NCBI GenBank assembly: GCA_024653215.1
Contig: JANLFU010000004.1
Span: 191,001-255,000, forward strand
Direction of reading: 5' to 3'
Origin: Candidatus Saccharicenans sp.
GTDB taxonomy: Bacteria; Acidobacteriota; Aminicenantia; Aminicenantales; Saccharicenantaceae
DNA length: 64,000 bases
Shown here: positions 41,673 through 48,826 of the stretch, one piece after another
How the letters are laid out: every line of letters begins with the position of its first letter
Numbering within the stretch: the first letter of the stretch is position 1
The notes under the pieces: generated by a model
What the model was told of the DNA's origin: nothing
Databases searched by the model: none
The model's input: the letters and a program-made list of their open reading frames with translations, nothing else
Translations under genes and position numbers: made by a program

Positions 41673-42227
41673 TTATTTCTTCACATCTTCTTTCTTCTCG
41701 ACCACCGGCGTTACCGCCTGGTCTTCCTTGAAATCGATGTTCTTGGAAACTTCCCATTCTCCCAGCAGGACGAACTCGGAACCAAAGGAACGGGCAAACA
41801 GCTTGACCACGACCGGTTTCCAGTAAGGGTTGTTCTTGAAGGAGTCCAGCGTCTTGCCTTCCACCCCGTAATTGCTCTTCAGGGTGATGACCGGGCTGAC
41901 CTCGCCCGGCATGACCGGTTTCTTGCGGATGGCCGCCAGGAAATTGTCGCCCAGGTTCTTGGTCTCGTCCTTGAACTTGAAGATGGCGTTAAAATTGACA
42001 TAGGTCAGCGGCTTGTCGCTGATGTTTTTTACCCGGAAAGAGATAACCGGAACCAGCACCAGCTTGGGCGGCCAGGCCCGGTATTCCTTGCTGACCCACT
42101 TGGTTTCAACATCTATTATCTCCATCGAGTTCTTGAGTTCTTCGGTTGACATTTTCTTGCAGGCCGGGAAAAACAGGCCCGAGATGATAAGACTGAGCAT
42201 TAAAGCCGGAACAAGAGTTCTTTTCAT
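41673..42227 (-). CDS. Lipoprotein of unknown function
   Basis: A 184-residue protein with a lipobox (LFFPAC, Cys23 likely acylated). The mature part is beta-rich (VISFRVKNISDKPLTYVNF, PVITLKSNYGVEG) like an immunoglobulin-type FxLYD domain, and ends in a Lys/Glu-rich tail. AGGGAGGACAA precedes the ATG. It lies 50 bases before pdaD on the same strand; a link in function is not evident. Confidence 0.75.
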   Translation of the reverse strand: MKRTLVPALMLSLIISGLFFPACKKMSTEELKNSMEIIDVETKWVSKEYRAWPPKLVLVPVISFRVKNISDKPLTYVNFNAIFKFKDETKNLGDNFLAAIRKKPVMPGEVSPVITLKSNYGVEGKTLDSFKNNPYWKPVVVKLFARSFGSEFVLLGEWEVSKNIDFKEDQAVTPVVEKKEDVKK

Positions 42228-42329
42228 TTTTGTCCTCCCTGAGGATTCTATATTAGTATAGCAGAAATGACAGGCGGAAAGTATTGAGGAAAACCAGGCC
42301 GCGTTTTAAGGCCGGGTCCAGCCCGCACT

Positions 42330-43556
42330 TCAGTTCTTGACCAGGGCCGAGACCGGGGCCAGCTTAACTCCAAATTCTGCTGCCCTCGGCAGATACGTCT
42401 TGAGAACTTCCAGGGTTTCCGGGAAGGGGTGGCCTATGCCGATGGCCTGGCCATTTTTCCTGGCCAGGTTAAACAGTTCCATCAGGCGGTCTTTGACGCG
42501 GCTCCGGTCTTCGTCGGCATCCAGGAAGACCTGTCTGGCCGCGGCCGGTACCTTTTTCTTCAGGGCCAGCTCGTAAGCTACCGACCTGGGACTGGTCTTG
42601 CTGTCAAGAAAATACAGGTTCTTTTCCCGGAGAAAGGAGATGATGATTTCCATCAGGTCCTGGCTGGAAGTGGCCTTGGAGCCCATGTGGTTGTTAAGGC
42701 CGCGGGCCTGAGGAAGAAGGCTCAGGTCCCTTTCCAGGATGGAGCGAACATCCTGGGGGCTCATCGAGGTGGTGATCAGGCCCTCGGCTCCGGCCGAAGT
42801 GAGGTGGTTGTTGAAGGCTTCAAGCGGAAGATGGATTATCACTTCCAGGCCGTTTTTTTCAGCCAGGGCGGCACTTTCTCGGGCCAGGCCCGAGTCGGGC
42901 AGGATGGCCACGGTCAGCGGGACCTTGAGATTTATGAGTTCCCGCAGAAAATTCAGGTCTTCTCCCATGTCGTCAATAACGATCGCCACCAGCCGGTCCT
43001 CAGGTTTCAGGCCGGGAACCGTAGCTGTAGCGGGTTCAGCCCGGGCCGGCTTCCTGGCCTGGACAGGCAGGGAATAGCGCAGTACCAGCCAGCCCCTGGT
43101 CCTGGAGTTCTGGCGAAGTTCGAAGGTGGCCACCATCTCGCCACTGGCGGTCTTTTCCTCTTTCAGGCCGGTCTTTATTTTTTTCTTTTTTAAGGCTGAC
43201 AGCAGGTCATCCTTGAACCGGCGGTAATCGCGGGCTGTGGTTCTGACTGAAACGTAGGTCAGCCCCTCATCCGTCTTTTCCTCCGTGATAGCCTCGGGGG
43301 AGAGACCCAGCTGGGAAAGCTGCTGATGCAGGAATTCAGAGAGGGAGAATGGAGCCTGGGACTGAAGAAGAGTTGTTTCACCGCTCCGGGCGGTTTCAGG
43401 CCAGGGCAGGTAGGAGACTTTTTGCTTCCGGAAGTTGAGATGGTCAAGCCAGACGGCTGAGAACAGAGCCAGGCAGGTCAGAGCTGCGGCCAGTAACCCC
43501 AGGCGAGGCCTCTGCCTGGAGGTTTCTCTGGTCTTTGCTTTTCTTGCCGGGTGCAT
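42330..43556 (-). CDS. Divergent polysaccharide deacetylase, YibQ-like
   Basis: Envelope protein of 408 residues. One N-terminal membrane segment, a linker of about 150 residues, then the divergent polysaccharide deacetylase domain: VAIVIDDMGEDLNF, PLTVAILPDS, VIIHLPLEAFN, NNHMGSKAT, YFLDSKTSP and IGIGHPFPETL. These Asp/His positions match the YibQ/Pfam PF04748 group, whose activity is not firmly known. ATG overlaps the S41-like stop by 1 base (TAATG). Together with the next two genes it forms an EnvC-S41-YibQ operon. Confidence 0.88.
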   Translation of the reverse strand: MHPARKAKTRETSRQRPRLGLLAAALTCLALFSAVWLDHLNFRKQKVSYLPWPETARSGETTLLQSQAPFSLSEFLHQQLSQLGLSPEAITEEKTDEGLTYVSVRTTARDYRRFKDDLLSALKKKKIKTGLKEEKTASGEMVATFELRQNSRTRGWLVLRYSLPVQARKPARAEPATATVPGLKPEDRLVAIVIDDMGEDLNFLRELINLKVPLTVAILPDSGLARESAALAEKNGLEVIIHLPLEAFNNHLTSAGAEGLITTSMSPQDVRSILERDLSLLPQARGLNNHMGSKATSSQDLMEIIISFLREKNLYFLDSKTSPRSVAYELALKKKVPAAARQVFLDADEDRSRVKDRLMELFNLARKNGQAIGIGHPFPETLEVLKTYLPRAAEFGVKLAPVSALVKN

Positions 43557-44716
43557 TAATTCTTGGCGGTCAGAAGGCTCAGGGTCTTATCCTGGTAGAG
43601 TTTATCCATCGACTCGGAATAAGAGAGCTTAACATCCAGGGGCAGGCTGTTGTCCCAGAGCTTTGTCCCGGATTTCAAAGAAAAAACAGCCGTGGTCAGG
43701 ACCACCAGGCTGCCGTCGGCAAGCGGGAACGACTCCTGGACCCCGGCCAGCCCGGGTGTTTCCAGGCCTATGGTCTGGGCCCGATTTAAGTCCTTGAGGA
43801 CGCCGCCCACCAGCTCGGCCGGGCCAGCGGTGGCCTGGTTGACCCAGATGAAGAGCTTGAGGTTCGGAAACTCTGGCGAATCGGAACAGGCAATGACCTG
43901 TTTCTGGCTGCGGCTTTCCAGACTGGCCGCCTCCTCCACCTTTATAAAAAGGTTAATCAGCTTCCGGGCTTCCTCGTAATCTCCTCCCCAGCAATCGCGC
44001 AGGTCGAGCACGGCCGCTCTGGGGACCGGCCTGTTTTTTAACCGGGCCTTGAGGGTCTTGCTTATTTCGGCCGCCAGCCCCTGGTAAATTGAGGTCGGCC
44101 GCAAGACCACCAGCCCTGAGGGGCCGGCGCTGAATTTAAGGTTGTCCCTGAACAGGAAGTCACGGTTGATCTGAATCTCCAGGGTTTCGCTTCCCCGCAA
44201 CACCCTGAGCCGCACGGGTGGTTGACCATTTGGACCTGGCTCGGCTTCCAGGAGCAGGCTGGTTTCGAGCAGGCTGAGGTTCATGGTGTTCCGGTCATTT
44301 ATGGCGCTGATGTTGTCGCCCACCTTGAGGCCAGCCTGGGCGGCGGGGGAATTTTCTCTTACCGCCACCACCATGGGGAAGAGCCCGTATTTTTTGAAGA
44401 TGATCAGGCCCGTGCCCTTCACCGGCATCTTGCGGTTAAGGTACCTTGAGGCCAGGTCCTTGTCCAGGTAGGCGCTGAGCGGGTCCAGGGAATTTATCAG
44501 GCCGCGGTAGGCGCCTTCGGTTATCCTGGCCGGGTTGGGTTCCTCCAGGTAATCAGTCTTGATGTAGTTCATCACCGTGCTTACCAGGTCGGCATTGCTG
44601 GGACTGAACTGCGGCAGCGGGCTTTTGGCCGGCAGAAAACGCTTGTCCAGAAGCAAAATGGCGGTCAGCAGCAGGATGATGACCAGAAGATAAACATTAA
44701 GCTTGTTAAATTTCAT
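43556..44716 (-). CDS. S41/CtpA-family protein lacking the catalytic Ser and Lys (pseudoprotease)
   Basis: C-terminal-processing-protease fold with one N-terminal membrane anchor, the N-terminal helical part (NYIKTDYLEEPN), a PDZ domain (GLIIFKKYGLFPMVVAV...GLKVGDNISAIND, about 100-170) and the S41 core. The nucleophile motif, normally (S/T)ASA(S/A)E, reads TAGPAELV here (Gly for Ser). The GKGSVQ motif that holds the catalytic Lys reads GLAGVQ. So both dyad residues appear lost, while the fold and PDZ remain. It lies between envC-like and yibQ-like genes, so a scaffold or regulatory role in cell-wall splitting is likely (inference). Confidence 0.85.
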   Translation of the reverse strand: MKFNKLNVYLLVIILLLTAILLLDKRFLPAKSPLPQFSPSNADLVSTVMNYIKTDYLEEPNPARITEGAYRGLINSLDPLSAYLDKDLASRYLNRKMPVKGTGLIIFKKYGLFPMVVAVRENSPAAQAGLKVGDNISAINDRNTMNLSLLETSLLLEAEPGPNGQPPVRLRVLRGSETLEIQINRDFLFRDNLKFSAGPSGLVVLRPTSIYQGLAAEISKTLKARLKNRPVPRAAVLDLRDCWGGDYEEARKLINLFIKVEEAASLESRSQKQVIACSDSPEFPNLKLFIWVNQATAGPAELVGGVLKDLNRAQTIGLETPGLAGVQESFPLADGSLVVLTTAVFSLKSGTKLWDNSLPLDVKLSYSESMDKLYQDKTLSLLTAKN

Positions 44717-44776
44717 ATTGTTTTCCAGTCTACTCTTGATAATCCGTTATTTTGTGTCGAAATCCAGTAAATTCTA

Positions 44777-46021
44777 TCATCTTCTCTTTAACCATTGCAA
44801 GGGATCGACCGGCCGGGCCTTGTGGCGGATTTCAAAATACAGGCTTTCGCCCTTCAGGGAATCAGAATCTCCGACCAGGGCGATGTCCTGACCCTCCCTG
44901 ACCAAATCTCCGGTCCTGACCAGGAAACTGGCGCAGTGTCCGTAAAGGGTGTAATAGGACAGGCCATGGTCGATGATGATCAGGTTGCCGTAGCCCTGAA
45001 AATAATCGGCGAAGACCACCCGGCCGCCGTGAACCGCCCTGATTTTTTTGTCCTGGCCCGAGGGGGCGATTTCCACCCCGTTATTGACCGTAACCGTGTT
45101 GAATTTAGGATGTTTTTCTTTGCCGAACCTGGTGATCACCCGGCCGTTGACCGGCCAGGGAAGCTTCCCCTTTCTTTCGTACAGGGGAATAAAGGGAGAG
45201 GGCAGGGAGATTTCCTGGGCCTGAAGCCGCTTTAAGAGGTGCTGTAATTGTTCCTGGCTTTCCTGCAGTTCGGAGACCATCTGCTGGTAGGTGGTCTTGT
45301 TCTTTTTGATTTCTGCCAGCAACTTCTGGTTCCTGGCTTCTTCGTCGGCCAGCCGGGACTGGTTGGCCCGGGCCTGCTGGAGCAGCGACTCGGCCTCGGC
45401 CATTTTTTCCTTGAGCTCCTTTTCCAGCGACTGCATCTGTTCAATGGTTCGGAGGTAGCTGCTGATGGCCTGGCCCTGGTAGCTGGCCAGGAAGGTCAGG
45501 TTCTTGCTCTCCCGCAAAAATGTTTCCAGGTTTTGGGCCTTTAAGAAAAAGTGCATGAAGTCCAGGCGGCCGTAGCGGTAAAGGGTGACCAGGGTCTTCT
45601 CAACGGCCTCCTTTTCTTTCTGGAGGGTCTTCTCGGTTTCGGCTGCTTTGAGTCTGAGCTCGTTGAGCTGCCGATTCACCAGGGTCCGCCTCAGGTTCAG
45701 CGATTCAATTTCATTTTGAAGAACTTTTTTATTCAACCTGATTTTTTCCAGCGAAGATAACAGCGAACTTTCCCTCTTTTCTTCTTCTTTCAGGCGGGAC
45801 CGGAGCTCTGAAATCTGTCGATTTATCTGTTCTATTCGCTTTTCAACGTCGGAGATGACCGACTCCTGTTCTTGCGCCAGGGCTGCCTGTTCGGATAGAA
45901 TAAGCACAAAGATGAAAATTGCGACCGGAATTATAAGGAAAGATAAACGGCCGGTTCTTATTCTGGCCGGAGCGGACTGGCAAGCGAATTTCATTCTCTG
46001 ATACCTAATTATTTTTACCAT
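44777..46021 (-). CDS. envC: EnvC-like murein hydrolase activator
   Basis: Periplasmic division factor. Signal peptide or anchor (FLIIPVAIFIFVLILSEQAALA), a long coiled coil (about 55-280), and a C-terminal LytM/M23 domain (about 300-414). The M23 zinc ligands are not kept: the HxGxD site reads NNGVEI and the final HxH-type site reads YFEIRH with Tyr in place of the first His. This loss is exactly what marks EnvC, which activates amidases rather than cutting peptidoglycan. Start at 46021 or at the internal ATG 45994; neither has a clear ribosome site. It is divergent from glycerate kinase. Confidence 0.85.
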   Translation of the reverse strand: MVKIIRYQRMKFACQSAPARIRTGRLSFLIIPVAIFIFVLILSEQAALAQEQESVISDVEKRIEQINRQISELRSRLKEEEKRESSLLSSLEKIRLNKKVLQNEIESLNLRRTLVNRQLNELRLKAAETEKTLQKEKEAVEKTLVTLYRYGRLDFMHFFLKAQNLETFLRESKNLTFLASYQGQAISSYLRTIEQMQSLEKELKEKMAEAESLLQQARANQSRLADEEARNQKLLAEIKKNKTTYQQMVSELQESQEQLQHLLKRLQAQEISLPSPFIPLYERKGKLPWPVNGRVITRFGKEKHPKFNTVTVNNGVEIAPSGQDKKIRAVHGGRVVFADYFQGYGNLIIIDHGLSYYTLYGHCASFLVRTGDLVREGQDIALVGDSDSLKGESLYFEIRHKARPVDPLQWLKRR

Positions 46022-46056
46022 AACGGAAGCCTGAGTGAAAGAAAAAGGGTGAGATT

Positions 46057-47421
46057 ATGCCGGACTTACCATCCCTGGACCTGAAAGAAATCGCCAGGAA
46101 GCTGGGCCAGGTGGCCCTGGGAGCGGTGCGACCGGAACGCCTGGTGGCTGAAAATGTGGCCCGGGACGGTCGGAACCTGATCATCGGCGGTCAGAAATTA
46201 AACCTGGACGATTTTGGAAAAGTGGTGATGATAAGTATTGGCAAGGCGGGCCTGCTCCTGGCCGAAGCCATGCTGCCTCTGGTCGAAGACAGGCTGGAGG
46301 CGGCGGTTATAACCGGAAGCCAGGAGTACCTGGAAAAAGACAAACTCAGTTATTTCCCGGCGGCTCATCCGCTTCCAGACGAATGGAGCCTGAGGGCCGG
46401 GAGCAAAGCTTACGAACTGGCCCTTTCCCTCTCCGAAAGAGACCTTCTCCTGTTATTGATTTCAGGGGGCGGTTCGGCCCATCTCTGCCTTCCGGAAGAT
46501 GGGGTCAGCCTGGAGGACAAGAGGCAGGTTACGGAGCTACTGATGAAGGCCGGGGCCGACATCAGGGAACTCAATACCGTGCGCAAGCACCTTTCCCGTA
46601 TTAAAGGAGGCCGCCTGGCCCGGGCCGGCTGGCCGGCTCGCGTTTTCAACCTGATCGTATCCGATGTTGTGGGCAATGACCTGGAGAGCATCGCCTCGGG
46701 CCCGACCTGGCATGACTCCACCACCTTCGAGCAGGCCGTTTCAATTCTTAAAAAATACGCGCTCTGGGAAGCTTGCCCGGAAGGCATCAGGCGGGTCCTG
46801 GAGGAGGGCCGGGCCGGGCTCAGGGAAGAAACCGTCAAGAAAGGCGACCGGGTGCTGGAAAAGGTTAAGCCGGTGATCATCGGCGACAATCTGAGGGCGC
46901 TCTACGCGGCCAAGGAAGCGGCCCGGCAGTTTGGCCTGGAAACGGTTATCCTGACTTCGGAAGACCGGGGAGAAGCCAGGGAAGCGGCCAGAGATTATAT
47001 GAATAAACTCAGGGAATTCAGGCGTAAAGCCCGGGAGCAGAACCGGGCCTTCTGCCTGCTGGCCGGCGGCGAGCTGACGGTCACGGTCAGAGGGCGGGGG
47101 CTCGGCGGGCGCAATACCGAATTTGTCCTGGCCTGCCTCCTGGAGATCCTTAAAAACAAGGAAGATTTTCAGGGGATTGACTGGCTGGTAATGAGCCTGG
47201 CCTCCGACGGCCGGGATGGCCCGACCGATTCGGCCGGGGCCTGGGCCGGCCCGGAAATCCTGGAAAAAGTCAGGGCGACAGGCATTTCTCCGCAGGCCTA
47301 TCTCGAGAATAATGATTCATATCAATTTTTCCAGGAAATCGGCAGCCTTCTTAAAACGGGGCCCACCGGGACCAACGTCATGGACCTCAGGCTGTTTTTG
47401 CTGGCGCCGCGTCCTAAGTGA
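46057..47421 (+). CDS. Glycerate 2-kinase (GckA/MOFRL type)
   Basis: Phosphorylates D-glycerate, linking serine or C2 metabolism to glycolysis. Seen: ISIGKAGLLLAEAM, LLLISGGGSAHLCLP, VRKHLSRIKGGRLAR, LIVSDVVGNDLESIASGPTW, and the C-terminal MOFRL-type end GGELTVTVRGRGLGGRNTEF...DGRDGPTDSAGAW. Length 454 is typical. AAAGGGTGAG precedes the ATG at 46057. It is not in an operon with other glycerate genes. Confidence 0.9.
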   Translation: MPDLPSLDLKEIARKLGQVALGAVRPERLVAENVARDGRNLIIGGQKLNLDDFGKVVMISIGKAGLLLAEAMLPLVEDRLEAAVITGSQEYLEKDKLSYFPAAHPLPDEWSLRAGSKAYELALSLSERDLLLLLISGGGSAHLCLPEDGVSLEDKRQVTELLMKAGADIRELNTVRKHLSRIKGGRLARAGWPARVFNLIVSDVVGNDLESIASGPTWHDSTTFEQAVSILKKYALWEACPEGIRRVLEEGRAGLREETVKKGDRVLEKVKPVIIGDNLRALYAAKEAARQFGLETVILTSEDRGEAREAARDYMNKLREFRRKAREQNRAFCLLAGGELTVTVRGRGLGGRNTEFVLACLLEILKNKEDFQGIDWLVMSLASDGRDGPTDSAGAWAGPEILEKVRATGISPQAYLENNDSYQFFQEIGSLLKTGPTGTNVMDLRLFLLAPRPK

Positions 47422-47446
47422 TATCTGGCAGAATTTTAGGGTTGGG

Positions 47447-47476
47447 TTGAAATCAACCGGCAAAAGGTATCATAAT
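47447..47476 (+). promoter_or_regulatory. Promoter-like pair before the small unknown gene
   Basis: TTGAAA (47447-47452) and CATAAT (47471-47476) with an 18-base spacer lie between the glycerate kinase stop and the start at 47498. Confidence 0.45.
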
Positions 47477-47497
47477 AGATCCATGGAGATGGGAAAG

Positions 47498-47962
47498 ATG
47501 ATTGAAGAAAAGTGGATGAAGGAACTCAACCGCTATTTTGAAGATCTCAGAATAATAGAAAAATGCCAGCAGGAAGCCAGGGACCATTTCGACCAGTTCT
47601 GCGAGTTCATCGTGGAGCCGGCTTTTGAGGCGCTGGAGCAGGCCCTTGAACCCAGGGGTATAAAGGTCAAGTACGACCACCGCAAGAAAAGCTCAATCCA
47701 TATCCAGATAAATTTCCCGGAAAGCAAGATTGACAACTTCCATTACACCATCGTCCTGCCGCCAAACTCGCTGGAACTCAAGCTGCTGCTCAAGACAGCC
47801 GGCCGGAAGAACAAGAAGTCCCAGCTTGAAGAAAGGGAAAGGCCCTTTATGCCGGAAGTCAAGCCGGAGGACATTCTTAAGCTGGGGAAAGAAGACATAA
47901 TCATAGATATAATTCAGAAGCTCAAAGAATTTAATTACGCGGCCCGGACCAGTCCGGATTGA
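47498..47962 (+). CDS. Unknown cytosolic protein of 154 residues
   Basis: Starts at ATG 47498 behind GGAGATGGGAAAG; ATG 47483 is in frame but lacks a ribosome site. The protein is charged and helical at both ends, with a central beta-like stretch (IKVKYDHRKKSSIHIQINFP, NFHYTIVLPP). The C-terminal KPEDILKLGKEDIIIDIIQ is helix-like. No membrane segment and no family I recognise. A much longer frame from 47216 overlaps glycerate kinase and is not credible. It faces the peroxiredoxin-like gene tail-to-tail. Confidence 0.7.
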   Translation: MIEEKWMKELNRYFEDLRIIEKCQQEARDHFDQFCEFIVEPAFEALEQALEPRGIKVKYDHRKKSSIHIQINFPESKIDNFHYTIVLPPNSLELKLLLKTAGRKNKKSQLEERERPFMPEVKPEDILKLGKEDIIIDIIQKLKEFNYAARTSPD

Positions 47963-47975
47963 CTGGGCCCAGGTC

Positions 47976-48716
47976 TTAAAGCTTTTTCTGCCTGATCATG
48001 TCCAGGATTTTTATCAGGTATTCGTATTCCGGCCGGTCAAGGGTGTTCTGGCTGATGTACTTGAAGCGCAGGATTCCCTTCTCATCAATGAGGTAGACGG
48101 CTGGTATATTCTGCTCAACCTGGCTCCCTCCCCAGGAAGTGGTGAACAGTCCCAGCCCCGATGAAACCTGGTGGTCGGCGTCTACCAGGATGGGGAAGGG
48201 CATGGGGATGTTGTCCTTGCTGACCGTAAAATCCTTGGGGAAAATCCGGCGGTAACGTTCTACCGATTGTTTGCCCTTTTCATCCAGCTGGTCCAGGTTC
48301 TCCGGGTATTTCCAGTTTTTGACCTTGGCCATTTGCTCGGGCAGGCTCTCCAGCCAGAGCTTGACCGTGTCGCGGGGATAGGGAAGAACAAAAATGATCT
48401 CGAGGTTGTATTTCTTACGAAGCTGCTTTGCTTTTTCCAGCTCGGCCAGTTCCACGTACTTGTAATTGCAAATGGTGCACCAGCGGTCGGGGGCGGCATA
48501 GCCCCGGGGAAAGATGAGCATCACGTTTTTGCCCTTGAGGCCTGAAATCCGGACTTCAGGCCCCTGGTATGAGGGCAGGGCAAAATCGGGCATCGGCTGT
48601 TCCAGTAGCGCCGGCCTGAGCTGCTGTTCCTGGGCAGCGGCTGGCGTTGTTATCAGAAAAGATGAAAGGATCAGAAAAAAGGTGAGAAAAATCAGTCGCG
48701 CGGGCGTCTTATTCAT
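47976..48716 (-). CDS. Exported peroxiredoxin/TlpA-like thiol protein
   Basis: A 246-residue AhpC/TSA-fold protein with a signal peptide (ending near AAAQEQ). The domain begins with PDFALPSYQGPEVRISGLKGKNVMLIFPRG and has WCTICNYKYVELAEL, a CxxC at the redox position. The later DADHQVSSGLGLFTTSWGG and PAVYLIDEKGILRF match the redoxin family. It may reduce peroxides or disulfides in the envelope. AAGGAGC precedes the ATG. It is divergent from the first TPR-CHAT gene. Confidence 0.85.
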   Translation of the reverse strand: MNKTPARLIFLTFFLILSSFLITTPAAAQEQQLRPALLEQPMPDFALPSYQGPEVRISGLKGKNVMLIFPRGYAAPDRWCTICNYKYVELAELEKAKQLRKKYNLEIIFVLPYPRDTVKLWLESLPEQMAKVKNWKYPENLDQLDEKGKQSVERYRRIFPKDFTVSKDNIPMPFPILVDADHQVSSGLGLFTTSWGGSQVEQNIPAVYLIDEKGILRFKYISQNTLDRPEYEYLIKILDMIRQKKL

Positions 48717-48783
48717 TGTAAAGCTCCTTGATTTGATTCAATGTAATTATATTACCGTCAGGATATTTGTTGCCAGAAAATAA

Positions 48784-48812
48784 TTGACTTGCCCTTATAA
48801 AAATAATAATAA
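48784..48812 (+). promoter_or_regulatory. Promoter-like element before the first TPR-CHAT gene
   Basis: TTGACT (48784-48789) is followed by an AT-rich run with TAATAAT at 48804-48810, about 20 bases before the ATG. The -10 is not well defined. Confidence 0.4.
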
Positions 48813-48826
48813 ATTCAGAAAAAAGG

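Noticed and set aside
47216..47497. Long N-terminal extension of the 154-aa unknown protein
   Set aside because: It overlaps the glycerate kinase C-terminus in another frame; the ribosome site supports ATG 47498.
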